64,000 nucleotides of DNA from CAZFVY01 sp964522665 (GTDB taxonomy: Bacteria > Verrucomicrobiota > Verrucomicrobiia > Limisphaerales > CAZFVY01), in NCBI GenBank assembly GCA_964522665.1, contig CAZFVY010000008.1, positions 1 to 64,000 of the forward strand, written 5' to 3'. Numbering within the stretch: the stretch's first letter is position 1; every line of letters starts with the position of its first letter. Positions 40,345 to 49,820 of the stretch are shown in pieces. The notes beneath the pieces were generated by a model. That model ran no database searches. It worked only from the letters and a program-made list of their open reading frames with translations, and was not told where the DNA came from. The position numbers and the translations under genes are program-made.

Positions 40345-42522
40345 TTACGCTCGCATCGCGCCAATCGCCGGGTCGGTTTTGCTGGGGCGGTTGGTCTCCA
40401 GGTGACCGGCAAACTGCCGCAAGAACTGAGCGTCGCCCGCCAGCGTCACTGACAGATCGTACCAGTGATCGGACGCGGCCAAGTCCCAGATGTCGCGCGC
40501 ACTGGCTCCCGCGGCGACCCGAATCGCGCGCCGCCACGCCTGGCCGCCTGCGACGCGATATGGCTCGGCCAGCGTGATTTCAAAATCGCACGGGGACGCT
40601 CCGCGATTCTCCAGAATTAGCGTCACCTGCCCAGCGGCGGCGGCGTATTCGAGTCGGATGTCCGCGCTCTGAACCGCGGCGCCCGCCGCAACATCACCGC
40701 GGAAGCGGCGGAAGAATCCGTTGGGGCCGTGCAGGCTGAGATCGAGCGCCGAAAGCGTTGAAGCGTCGTGCCATTGGCTCGTCGAGTAGTTCTGCCCGCT
40801 TCCGATGGTATAACGCCACGGTCCGCCACGGTCGGTATTATCATACACTTGGAACGCGACCCCGGCGGTTCCAGCGTTGGCCATTTCAATCCAGAATTTG
40901 CCGTCGGTTACGCGGCCGTGGGCGTGAAGCTCGTAGGGGAGCGGCCGCGCGGGGCGTTGAGCGGCGTCCTGCGCGGTCGGCGCCTGTCGCGTCGGAATCG
41001 TCAGCTTTGCCGCGGCGCGCGACCGGGCCACGCGTTGGAGAAAGTCCGCCGTGCTGGGCAGATTGAGGCCGGTCCAATCCTGATTGGGCGTGTGGAAATC
41101 GAACGTGGAAGTCAAATCCCCACAAATGGTTCGGCGCCAGTCGCTGATGTTCTCCTCGCGCACGCCGAAGCGCCGTTCCAGAAACCGCAGCGTGGAAGTG
41201 TGATCGAAGACCTCCGAGCAAACCCACCCGCCGCGCGACCACGGCGAAACGATGATCGCGGGCACCCGCATCCCCAAGCCGACCGGATGCGCGCCTAAGT
41301 TGGAGAATTTGCGATCCCGGTACTCCTTCGCTTCCCCGGCGACGGAAACCGTGCTGTAACCTTCGCTTGGATGCAAGGGCGGCAGCGGCGGCGGCAGGTG
41401 GTCGAAGAACCCGCCGGTTTCGTCGTAGTTGATGATAAACGCGGTCTTGGCGAACATTTCGGGATGGTCCACGAGCGCCTCGATGAGTTGGGCGCAAATG
41501 TGTTCGCCTTTTGACGGCTCGTGCTCGGGGTGCTCAGAAAGCTCGGCCGCGGTAACGATCCAGGAGACTTGCGGAAGTTGTCCCGACGCGAGGTCCGCGC
41601 GAAAGGCGGCGACCAGTTGCTCGCCGTCGGAGCGTTTGCAGTCGCGGCCGTTGGGGATGTGCTCCGACACCCATGAGCGGCCCCGGCGGTAGAGCGGTGA
41701 ATTCTTATCGCTCATTCCCCGGAAAGGCGCGAATACGGAAAGCAGGTTGTCCTGAAAATTGTCGTATTCCTGATATACCTTCCAACTGATCCCCCGCTCT
41801 TCCAGCCGCTCCGGGTAAGTTTTCCAGGGCAACGGACCACGAGGGAGCGGCTTGTCGGTCGCCATGTCGGACGTCGGCGTTTGGGCCTCGCCATAGTTGT
41901 CCATCTCGGGATCGCCGAGCGCCTTGCCGCCGCCGTTGCAACCAGTCCAGAGGTGCATCCGATTGGGATAGGTTTGCGTCAACGTCGAGCAATGATAGTG
42001 GTCGCAAATCGTGAACGCGCTCGCCAGCGCGTAGTAGAACGGCAGGTCCTTCGCCGTGTAATGGACCATGCGCTGGTGCAATTCCTGGCTGTGGCCCCAT
42101 TGATCAAACTTGCCGCCATTCAGAATTGTCAGACTCGCCTGATGCCCTTGGTTCGAGCCATCCACTCGAAAAGATCGCGTCGCGGACGAATCACCGTGGA
42201 ACGGCATCACGTAGCCGTCCGGGTGCTGCGCGCCGGGTTGCCGCCAAACCGACGCGCCGCCCGGCAAGCGGATCGCGCGCGGGTCGCCGAAACCGCGCAC
42301 GCCATTCAAGGCCCCAAAATAGTGGTCGAACGAGCGATTCTCCTGCATGAAGATCACGACGTGCTCGACGTCCATGATCGAGCCGGTCGCGTTGTTCGCG
42401 GGCACCGCGAGCGCCCGTCGAACCGTGACGGGGATGAGTGACAGCGCGGAGCCTGCGGCGACCGCCCCCGCGGTGAGCTTGAGGAAACGACGCCGGTGAA
42501 TGGGCGGTCCAGAAAAATTCAT
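40345..42522 (-). CDS. Tat-exported phosphocholine-specific phospholipase C
   Basis: About 725 aa from the ATG at 42522. The N-terminus has a Tat signal (RRRFLKLTAGAVAAGSALSL). The catalytic phosphoesterase domain, a member of the alkaline-phosphatase superfamily, shows VVIFMQENRSFDHYFG, NYDETGGFFDHLPPP and MRVPAIIVSPWSRGG; two C-terminal DUF756-like beta domains follow from about residue 520. These enzymes (PlcN/PlcH type) release phosphocholine from phosphatidylcholine or sphingomyelin. Probably used for phosphate or choline acquisition. Confidence 0.93.
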   Translation of the reverse strand: MNFSGPPIHRRRFLKLTAGAVAAGSALSLIPVTVRRALAVPANNATGSIMDVEHVVIFMQENRSFDHYFGALNGVRGFGDPRAIRLPGGASVWRQPGAQHPDGYVMPFHGDSSATRSFRVDGSNQGHQASLTILNGGKFDQWGHSQELHQRMVHYTAKDLPFYYALASAFTICDHYHCSTLTQTYPNRMHLWTGCNGGGKALGDPEMDNYGEAQTPTSDMATDKPLPRGPLPWKTYPERLEERGISWKVYQEYDNFQDNLLSVFAPFRGMSDKNSPLYRRGRSWVSEHIPNGRDCKRSDGEQLVAAFRADLASGQLPQVSWIVTAAELSEHPEHEPSKGEHICAQLIEALVDHPEMFAKTAFIINYDETGGFFDHLPPPLPPLHPSEGYSTVSVAGEAKEYRDRKFSNLGAHPVGLGMRVPAIIVSPWSRGGWVCSEVFDHTSTLRFLERRFGVREENISDWRRTICGDLTSTFDFHTPNQDWTGLNLPSTADFLQRVARSRAAAKLTIPTRQAPTAQDAAQRPARPLPYELHAHGRVTDGKFWIEMANAGTAGVAFQVYDNTDRGGPWRYTIGSGQNYSTSQWHDASTLSALDLSLHGPNGFFRRFRGDVAAGAAVQSADIRLEYAAAAGQVTLILENRGASPCDFEITLAEPYRVAGGQAWRRAIRVAAGASARDIWDLAASDHWYDLSVTLAGDAQFLRQFAGHLETNRPSKTDPAIGAMRA

Positions 42523-42594
42523 TTTCACAACGGCGGAAACGTAGTTCTCACCGCCGCCCGGGCGCAAGCAAGCAGAAGCAAAGGCGCCAATTTG

Positions 42595-44523
42595 TCACTT
42601 CAACTCGAGGCGGCCCCAATCTTCCGGACGACCCTGCACGCCGGGGCGGGGCGACCAGGCGATGCGCGATTTGTTGATGTTTTCGCCGGGCGCCGCGTCG
42701 CGTTTGTCGCCGTCGTAGATGATTAAATTGAAGCCGAGCGTTTTGCCCGGGCGATAGACGAAACCGATCTCCTCGAACGGTATCGCCGCCTGGACGCGGT
42801 AGCCATCCGGCGTGCGCGCTGACGCCAAGCGCGTGCGCGGCGCGGTTTCCTCAACCAGTCCCTGCCGCGCGTCCGCGTCGCGCGCGCCGCGCACGGCGCC
42901 GGTCGAATCGAACGGAAAGATGCCCAGTTTGTAGCAACCCATCGTGTGTTCGGCGCCACCGACGGGGTCGAGGCAGATCTCGACGGAATCGCTACGCCAA
43001 TGGCCTTTGATGTCGTTGGGCGCGATGTTCGAGACCACGACGTCATCCTTGACGATCACGTCCACGAACAAACGCCGCCGATCGTGCGCCAGATGGAACA
43101 CCGCGCTGCTGTCGGCTTCGCCCGTCACTTTGCCCTCGGCGAGATCAGTCGGGTTCACGCGCAACGCCGGAATTGTCTCCCAGCCGCGATCGGTTCCATC
43201 GATGGCTGGCGCCGTTGAGACGCGCGCGACCGTGGCGCGGGGAACCAGATGCACGCGCGCGACCGCCTGGCGAGCCGCGCCGGGAAGGGTCAATATTGCA
43301 GTAAGATCAACATCTTGGTGGGAGCCCGCCGGCGGCGTCACCTGAAATTGAAAGCTGACATTGGTTTGCCCCGCCGCGCGAACGGCCTGGCGCGGCGGAG
43401 CGACCACCCAGCCCGCCGGCGCGGCCAGCGCGATCTCACCGCGCAAGGGCGTGGACTCGCGATTCGCCAACTCGAGGCGCAAAACATTCGCCTGCCCGGC
43501 GACCAGCGGCAGATCGGCCTGGAATTTGGCCGCGACGTGTTCGATCCGCTGCGCTTTGACCCAGCGCAGATACTCCGCGACCGCGGGACGTGGGACAAAG
43601 GTGAGTTCGAGTGGGGGTGGATTGGACGGCGCCACAAATGCGATTGGGGTCGCAGCGGCATCAGGAATGGGCAACCCGCGCAAGAGATCGTCCTCCTCCA
43701 GGCCGGTAACCGGCACGCAACTCTTGACCAACGTCAGCGTCTGCGGCCGCCGCAGCCACGGCGCGTTCGCAAAGTTGCCGAATCCCTGAGATCGATGATT
43801 CGAGCCGGCCAGCGCCGCCACTTGGCCGGGCGTTCGCCCATCCGGCAGCGAACGATCCATCGCGATGCGGACGAGGACCCCGCCGCTGTCGCCCCCGTAA
43901 TACAGCTTGCGCGGTTGCCAGACGGTGAGTCCTTCTTTGGTCAGTTGCTCGGGAAAGCGCCGCGCGTCCGCGGCCGCGCTAAAGGCCTCGGTCGCCAACA
44001 CAGCGGCAGCTTGATGATGCCCATGCTGACCAGGGCGCGGCGCGGGATTCATGGTCACGATCACCTCGGGGCGGAGCGTTCGCACCAAGCGGACCAATTT
44101 GCCGAGCGTTTCTTCCCGTCCCCAATTCTGAAACGTCGCCGCGAGACTCTCGGTGTAAGCCCAATCAAGGCGGTCCAGAAAGAAGCAATAACGGACCCCA
44201 ATCGTGTTGAGCGCGTCGCGCAGTTCCGCTTCTCGCAGAACGCCCAGCGCCGCGCCCCACTGCGTCCCGACCATATTGCCGCCCCCTTCCCCGCGCGTGC
44301 AATAAACGTTTGCCACGACCCCGCCTTTGCCGCGCGCGTACCAGGCCAGCGCGCCCGCGACGCCGGTCTCGTCGTCGGGATGCGCGAAGACCGCCATAAT
44401 GTCGGTCTTCAACAAGGCGGCGCCCTGCTTGGGGAGAGCCGCGGGTTCGGCGGCCACGAGCGGCGCCGAGGCTAAGGCCAAGACAAGGGCGAGCCATTGA
44501 TGAGGGAACGGATTTAGATTCAC
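42595..44523 (-). CDS. PIG-L deacetylase with NEW3-like and CBM9-like C-terminal domains
   Basis: About 642 aa from a GTG at 44523, which gives a proper signal peptide (HQWLALVLALASAPLVAA); the open frame runs to a TTG at 44646 through a tandem repeat and is less credible. Residues about 25-270 form a PIG-L/LmbE N-acetyl-sugar deacetylase (MAVFAHPDDETG with the zinc site, TRGEGGGN, and MNPAPRPGQHGHHQAA); about 375-440 is a NEW3-like beta domain; the last 190 residues resemble carbohydrate-binding family 9 (DSVEICLDPVGG, GYRVQAAIPFEEIGF). A secreted enzyme acting on N-acetylated glycan is the likely role. The start is uncertain. Confidence 0.82.
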   Translation of the reverse strand: MNLNPFPHQWLALVLALASAPLVAAEPAALPKQGAALLKTDIMAVFAHPDDETGVAGALAWYARGKGGVVANVYCTRGEGGGNMVGTQWGAALGVLREAELRDALNTIGVRYCFFLDRLDWAYTESLAATFQNWGREETLGKLVRLVRTLRPEVIVTMNPAPRPGQHGHHQAAAVLATEAFSAAADARRFPEQLTKEGLTVWQPRKLYYGGDSGGVLVRIAMDRSLPDGRTPGQVAALAGSNHRSQGFGNFANAPWLRRPQTLTLVKSCVPVTGLEEDDLLRGLPIPDAAATPIAFVAPSNPPPLELTFVPRPAVAEYLRWVKAQRIEHVAAKFQADLPLVAGQANVLRLELANRESTPLRGEIALAAPAGWVVAPPRQAVRAAGQTNVSFQFQVTPPAGSHQDVDLTAILTLPGAARQAVARVHLVPRATVARVSTAPAIDGTDRGWETIPALRVNPTDLAEGKVTGEADSSAVFHLAHDRRRLFVDVIVKDDVVVSNIAPNDIKGHWRSDSVEICLDPVGGAEHTMGCYKLGIFPFDSTGAVRGARDADARQGLVEETAPRTRLASARTPDGYRVQAAIPFEEIGFVYRPGKTLGFNLIIYDGDKRDAAPGENINKSRIAWSPRPGVQGRPEDWGRLELK

Positions 44524-44843
44524 AAAAATAGATTTACCCGGAGCGATGTCGAAAGGCAGCCCCAAACGGAGATTTGGCAGGCGGCTAGACGCAACATAGC
44601 GTGGACGAAGATGGACGAAGATGGACGAGCTTAGGCGAATCGGCAAGCGCGGGGACGGAGCGCGGGTCTGCGACCCGCAGTGGCGGCTTCCCGCAGCCGG
44701 CGTCCTTCGAGCGAGATGCCCGTTCGGGGTTAGGCCGTGCTGCGGTTCACAGAACCGCGCGCCGGGAGGAGAGGGAACGCAGGGCGGAATGAGTCACCCA
44801 TAGGTTCCGCCGGTTGCCTCCGGTTGCGGCCCTCAAAAATACG
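44524..44843. other. Noncoding interval with a short tandem repeat
   Basis: About 320 bp. A 10-bp unit TGGACGAAGA is repeated 2.7 times at 44602-44628. Otherwise no feature seen. Confidence 0.5.
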
Positions 44844-45701
44844 TCAATTCCGCTTGGTTGAGGTCCGCTCGGCGAGCCAAATCACGTCCGGGTTATTTGG
44901 TGAGGCGTAGTTCAACTGCAGATTGTTGTTATAATGAATGGGCGGTTTGGTGCGCGCGTCCAGCCAGCGGCGAATTTGGGCGTGGCCGTCGGCGAAGGAG
45001 ATGCCCGCCGCGCCGTTGTGATAGGCGGCCGGAACGTCGATCACCCGCGCCGCGGCCGGATTTTCGACCATTTGATTCGCAAAACCGCCAGCGTTGATCC
45101 CGTCCGGATGTTCGTCCAGCAACACGAACAGCCCCGAGGGTCCGGGCGTGGTCATGTCGCTGGTCTTCAGGTAGGTCTGGTAGGTCTTTTGCTGGTCGTT
45201 GTAGTTTGGTGGCGCCAGCCAACCGCCCGGCCCACCGAAGGCCTGGCTCATGCTCATGCTGCGCACGCGGGGATAGACGTTCGCGCCAAATTTTACCGTG
45301 CTTCGATCCGCCGGGCACTTGTAAACCCCGGCGGCGTGCAAATAAGGGCCGAAGGCCGCGTATTTCGGGTCGATCAAATAAAGGATGTTCGTGTTATCGG
45401 GGCTCGAATAATCGAGCCAACCCCAGACCCAGGCATGCGGCTCGGTCCCCGTGTTGCCGGGCGCCGTCACGTAGCCGTTATTATCGTCGGCGTACATGAT
45501 CCAGACCACCTGCAACTGCTTCAAATTGCTCATGCACTGAATCCCCTGCGCCTTTGTCTTGGCCTTGCCCAAGGCGGGCAACAGCATGCTCGCCAAAATC
45601 GCGATGATCGCGATCACGACCAGCAGTTCGATCAGGGTAAACCCATCGCGGCGGAGGTAACGCCTCTTGCCGCCGTCAGAATTGGCGCGGTTCAGCATCA
45701 T
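44844..45701 (-). CDS. Pseudopilin-like protein (prepilin N-terminus, H-X9-DG C-terminus)
   Basis: About 285 aa from the paired ATGs at 45701/45698. The type IV prepilin cleavage site and helix are clear: RRDGFTLIELLVVIAIIAILASMLLPALGKAKTKAQ, cleaved before the Phe. The rest is a DUF1559-like domain ending with the H-X9-DG motif (H-NGAAGISFA-DG). Such proteins are strongly expanded in Planctomycetes and Verrucomicrobia; most are of unknown role and belong to type II secretion/type IV pilus-like systems. PilD and other assembly genes are absent from the window. Confidence 0.85.
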   Translation of the reverse strand: MMLNRANSDGGKRRYLRRDGFTLIELLVVIAIIAILASMLLPALGKAKTKAQGIQCMSNLKQLQVVWIMYADDNNGYVTAPGNTGTEPHAWVWGWLDYSSPDNTNILYLIDPKYAAFGPYLHAAGVYKCPADRSTVKFGANVYPRVRSMSMSQAFGGPGGWLAPPNYNDQQKTYQTYLKTSDMTTPGPSGLFVLLDEHPDGINAGGFANQMVENPAAARVIDVPAAYHNGAAGISFADGHAQIRRWLDARTKPPIHYNNNLQLNYASPNNPDVIWLAERTSTKRN

Positions 45702-45781
45702 AAAGGAGAGTGCGGTAATCATTACCGGAAGGGGCAAGTATTGGCCAGCAGAATCGACCGCAAAATCGGCTAACAAAAGGA

Positions 45782-46261
45782 TCACTTCTTAATCGCGTTG
45801 AACTGTTCCCGGATCGCTTCAACTCGCCGCCGGTTGACGCCGTAGTCGGAAGTTCCCACGCGGGAGGCTGAGCGAACTTGAATGACGGCGCCCGTGGCGA
45901 AAAACTCGACGTCATCGGCGAATCGAAAAAACGCGCTGCGGAATTCGGCGCGCAGGTAGCCATTCGTTTCGAGGACGAGCGTGGCCCGCGGTTGATGGCG
46001 CAGCACCTCTTTTAATGAGGCAAGCGCCGGCGCGGAGGGGCCGGTAAAATGGAGCGGTTCGATCAAGTGTCGGCGGTCCTCGCTCTCGCTCGAAACGCAG
46101 TTCGGCGAATCGGGACAGCCAGCGAGTCTTCCGCCTTGCAACCCCAAATCGGTCGGCGCGGACGAAAACCCGTTAAACGCGATCAAGCCAACGACGAGCA
46201 GCGCCGGAACGATGACGGCCGCTCGCGCCATCCGACCAATAATTCCCATTCGCCCCGCCAT
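45782..46261 (-). CDS. DUF1499-family protein
   Basis: Encodes 159 aa. One N-terminal membrane segment (AAVIVPALLVVGLIAF) then the DUF1499 domain: CPDSPNCVSSE near the start, YLRAEFRSAFFRFADDVEF, and the C-terminal IQVRSASRVGTSDYGVNRRRVEAIR. The family is widespread, possibly a lipoprotein-like envelope protein; function unknown. Co-directional with the pseudopilin gene downstream (80 bp). Confidence 0.85.
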   Translation of the reverse strand: MAGRMGIIGRMARAAVIVPALLVVGLIAFNGFSSAPTDLGLQGGRLAGCPDSPNCVSSESEDRRHLIEPLHFTGPSAPALASLKEVLRHQPRATLVLETNGYLRAEFRSAFFRFADDVEFFATGAVIQVRSASRVGTSDYGVNRRRVEAIREQFNAIKK

Positions 46262-46492
46262 AATTCGTATCGTTGACGATCTTCGACTCTCGCTCGGCGG
46301 TCAACGGTGAACGACCAGCACCAACTTGAATAACTTGTGAATTACGGCCGCTTGAGGCACGGCGTTGGCCGAAGCAAGGTTCTAAGGTGGCCCGAAACCC
46401 GGTTGCCGCCGGTCAGCGACGGGGATAGTCTCGCCGGGAAATGATTCCGAAGAGAACCGCGTCGGGAAGCGTCGGATACTTAAGACCATGAT

Positions 46493-49400
46493 ATGATGCC
46501 GATGGATCGAATTGAAACCGACGCGCGGTCGGTGACGCCCGTGGCGCCGCCGTCGCTCGCGACGATTCTTCGCGCCGCTCGTCGCTCGCGCGCGCTGCCG
46601 ACGATCGCGCTCTCGGTCATTTTCCTCGCGGCAGGGGCAGGCCGGCTTTCGGCGCAGGAAGGCAAGCCCGCGGCCACTAGCAAGATCGAGTTCGACCGCG
46701 ACATCCGGCCGATCCTCTCGGACAATTGCTACAAGTGCCACGGCCCGGACGAGAAGGCCCGGAAAGCCAAGCTCCGGCTCGATACGAAGGAGGGCGCGTT
46801 CCGCGTCAAGGATGGCAAGACGGTGATCGTCGCCGGCAAGAGCGCGGAGAGCGAAATCGTCCGCCGCATCACCAGCCACGATCCGGACGAGTTGATGCCG
46901 CCCCCGGACTCGAACCGCAAATTGACACTGAAGCAGATCGACCTCCTGCGGCGCTGGGTCGATCAAGGCGCGAAGTGGGCGACGCATTGGGCATTCAATC
47001 CGATCCAAGTCACCGCTCCACCCAGCGTCAAAAACAAGAATTGGCCGGTCAACGCAATCGACCGGTTCGTCCTGGCCCGGCTCGAACGCGAGAAACTGGC
47101 GCCGTCGCCCGCGGCCGATCGGGAGCGGCTACTGCGCCGCGTCACGTTCGATCTCACCGGATTGCCGCCGACGCCCGGCGAGCGCGAAGCGTTCCTCGCG
47201 GATCATTCGCCCAACGCCTACGAAGCCATCGTGGATCGCCTGCTGCGTTCACCGCGCTTCGGCGAGCGGATGGCGACGCGCTGGCTCGACCTTGCGCGTT
47301 ACGCCGACACCTACGGTTACCAGATGGACGCGCCGCGGCCGATGTGGCCGTATCGCGATTGGGTCATCAAGGCGTTCAACGAAAACCTGCCGTTCGACCA
47401 ATTCGTGACCTGGCAACTGGCCGGCGACCTCCTGCCCAACGCGACGCGGGAGCAACGCCTCGCCACGGCGTTCAATCGGCTCCACTTGCAGAATGAAGAG
47501 GGCGGCGTGGTCGAGGAGGAGTTCCGGGTGGCTTACGTGGTGGATCGCGTCGATACGTTCGGCACGGCTTTTCTCGGTCTGACGTTTGAATGCACCCGTT
47601 GCCACGACCACAAGTTCGACCCGCTCACGATGCGCGATTTCTATTCGCTCTTCGCGATGTTTCAGAATATCGATGAGTCGGGGCAGAATCCCTACACGGG
47701 TTTCGTCGTCACGACGCCCGCGCCGTCGTTGTTGCTCACGGACGACGCGACCGACGCCCGGCTGGCCGACCTCGCTCGGCAAATCGACGCCAAGGAGCGC
47801 CAAATCGGAGCCTTGCGCGAAGCGGCCCGGAGCGCGTTCAGCGAATGGGTCAAGACCAAGCCGGCGGCGCCTCCCCTGCCCCAGCCGATGGCGGCGTTCA
47901 CATTCGACGGTCTTAAGGACGGCGTATTGACGAATCGCGTCGATGCCGCCAAACCCGGGCACGCCCACGAAAGTCCGACGCTCATCGCCGGCCACGCGGG
48001 ACAAGCCGCCGAATTTGATGGCGAAAGCGGGTTTACCTTTCCTGGTTTGGGACACTTCAATCGGACCGACGCCTTTTCGATGTCGCTCTGGCTGCGACCG
48101 CCGGCGGCGGCCGAGCGGCAGGTTGTTCTGCATCACACCAAGGCGCCGGTGGACGCGGGCAGCCGCGGCTACGAATTGCTGCTGGAGGACGGCCGGCCCG
48201 CGGTCGGCATCCACCACCAGTGGCCGGGCAGTTCGCTCAAAGTGCGGGCGAAGAACGCGCTGCCGACCAACGCGTGGACCCAGGTGGCTTTCACTTACGA
48301 CGGCTCCAGCCACGCGGCGGGCGTGCGGATCTACCTCGACGGGCGGCCCGTGGAGACCGAGGTTATTCGCGACAAGCTTCGCAAGGACATCACCTACAAC
48401 GGCGGCGAGCCGGATCTGGAAATTGGTTTTCGTTTTCGCGACGCCGGTTTCAAGGGGGGCGCGGTGGACGACTTCCAGATCTTCAATCGCGCTCTCACCC
48501 CGATTGAGATGGCGCAAGTCGCCGGACGGAACGAGTTGCAACTGGCCTGGACGACGAAGCCCGACGCGCTGTCGCCGGAACAGAAGGAACGCTTGCTCGA
48601 TTACTACGCCGCGGAAGTTTATCCACCGGGCCGCCAACACGCGGCGGAACTGGCCGGTCTGCGCGTCGAGCAGAATCGCGTCGTCGATCCTCTTCCGGAA
48701 ATCATGGTCATGGAGGAATTGCCGCAACCCAAGCCCGCCTATCTCCTGAAGCGTGGGGCCTACGACGCGCACGGCGACCCGGTAACGGCGAACACGCCGG
48801 GAATCCTGCCGCCGTTGCCCGCGGCCGCCCCACGGAACCGGTTGGGCCTGGCCCAATGGTTGATTTCGGCCGACAACCCGATGTTGGCGCGGGTCACCGT
48901 CAACCGCGCCTGGCAGATGATGTTCGGCCGCGGGATCGTCGAGACCGCCGACAATTTCGGAGCGCAAGGCGCCTTGCCGACGCATCCCGAGTTGCTCGAC
49001 TGGCTCGCGCGCGATTTCACCACTTCGGGATGGAATTACAAGGCGCTGCTCAAGCGCATCGCGATGTCAGCCACCTACCGCCAATCATCGCAGGCCAGCC
49101 CGGAGGCGCTCGCGCGCGACCCGGCCAATCGGCTGCTGGCGCGCGGCCCGGCCCGCCGCTTGACCGCCGAAATGATTCGCGACCAAGCGCTGGCGGACAG
49201 CGGCTTGCTCGTGGAGAAACTTGGCGGTCCCAGCGTCAAGCCGTACCAACCGGCCGGGTTGTGGGAGATCGCCGCGAGCAATCCGCACTACGACCAAGGG
49301 CACGGCGACGAGCTGCATCGGCGCAGTCTCTATACGTTCTGGCGCCGGACGATTCCCCCGCCCGCGATGATCTCGTTCGACGCGCCGGAACGAAATGTCT

Positions 49401-49774
49401 GCAGCGTCAATCGCCAGAGCACGAGCACGCCGCTCCAGGCGTTGACGCTGCTGAATGATCCGCAGATCGTCGAGGCCGCGCGCCATCTGAGCGAACGGAT
49501 GCTCGCGACGGGTGGCGCCAGTTTGGACGACCAGATCTCCTGGGCATTCCGGCTCGTCACCACGCGGCAGCCCAAGCCCGCGGAATTGGCCGTCCTCAAA
49601 CGGCTTTTCGCCGAACAGCGCGAGCTTTTCGCCGCCGATCCGCAAGCCGCCGCCCGCCTGCTCGCGGTCGGCGAAAGCGCCAACGACCCCTCGCTGCCGC
49701 CCGCGGATTTGGCCGCCGGAACGGCGCTGGCGGAGGCGCTGCTGAACCACGACGACGCGATCATGGAGCGCTAG
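46493..49774 (+). CDS. PSCyt1-DUF1549-LamG-DUF1553 secreted cytochrome-like protein
   Basis: Encodes 1093 aa (ATG at 46493; another at 46502). Signal peptide about 35-55, then a PSCyt1 domain with heme motif CYKCH at residue 79 and a typical DNCYKCHGPDEKARKAKLRLD context; DUF1549 (PSCyt2) with a second CxxCH at residue 367 (CTRCHDHKFDP); a LamG/concanavalin-like domain at about 465-680 (GQAAEFDGESGFTFPG, SMSLWLRPP, TQVAFTYDG); DUF1553 (PSD1) in the last 350 residues (NRAWQMMFGRGIVETADNFG). This architecture is abundant in Planctomycetes and Verrucomicrobia and is thought to take part in extracellular oxidation or glycan turnover; its chemistry is not established. The partner DUF1501 gene follows. 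Confidence 0.93.
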   Translation: MMPMDRIETDARSVTPVAPPSLATILRAARRSRALPTIALSVIFLAAGAGRLSAQEGKPAATSKIEFDRDIRPILSDNCYKCHGPDEKARKAKLRLDTKEGAFRVKDGKTVIVAGKSAESEIVRRITSHDPDELMPPPDSNRKLTLKQIDLLRRWVDQGAKWATHWAFNPIQVTAPPSVKNKNWPVNAIDRFVLARLEREKLAPSPAADRERLLRRVTFDLTGLPPTPGEREAFLADHSPNAYEAIVDRLLRSPRFGERMATRWLDLARYADTYGYQMDAPRPMWPYRDWVIKAFNENLPFDQFVTWQLAGDLLPNATREQRLATAFNRLHLQNEEGGVVEEEFRVAYVVDRVDTFGTAFLGLTFECTRCHDHKFDPLTMRDFYSLFAMFQNIDESGQNPYTGFVVTTPAPSLLLTDDATDARLADLARQIDAKERQIGALREAARSAFSEWVKTKPAAPPLPQPMAAFTFDGLKDGVLTNRVDAAKPGHAHESPTLIAGHAGQAAEFDGESGFTFPGLGHFNRTDAFSMSLWLRPPAAAERQVVLHHTKAPVDAGSRGYELLLEDGRPAVGIHHQWPGSSLKVRAKNALPTNAWTQVAFTYDGSSHAAGVRIYLDGRPVETEVIRDKLRKDITYNGGEPDLEIGFRFRDAGFKGGAVDDFQIFNRALTPIEMAQVAGRNELQLAWTTKPDALSPEQKERLLDYYAAEVYPPGRQHAAELAGLRVEQNRVVDPLPEIMVMEELPQPKPAYLLKRGAYDAHGDPVTANTPGILPPLPAAAPRNRLGLAQWLISADNPMLARVTVNRAWQMMFGRGIVETADNFGAQGALPTHPELLDWLARDFTTSGWNYKALLKRIAMSATYRQSSQASPEALARDPANRLLARGPARRLTAEMIRDQALADSGLLVEKLGGPSVKPYQPAGLWEIAASNPHYDQGHGDELHRRSLYTFWRRTIPPPAMISFDAPERNVCSVNRQSTSTPLQALTLLNDPQIVEAARHLSERMLATGGASLDDQISWAFRLVTTRQPKPAELAVLKRLFAEQRELFAADPQAAARLLAVGESANDPSLPPADLAAGTALAEALLNHDDAIMER

Positions 49775-49820
49775 CCACTTTGAGAACGACCTTATGAATT
49801 GCTCGCACATTAATTTCGCG

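Noticed and set aside
47249..48985. 578-aa minus-strand ORF opposite the first PSCyt/DUF1553 gene
   Set aside because: Antisense frame in GC-rich DNA; arginine-rich, no recognised domain, while the plus frame has heme motifs and known domains.
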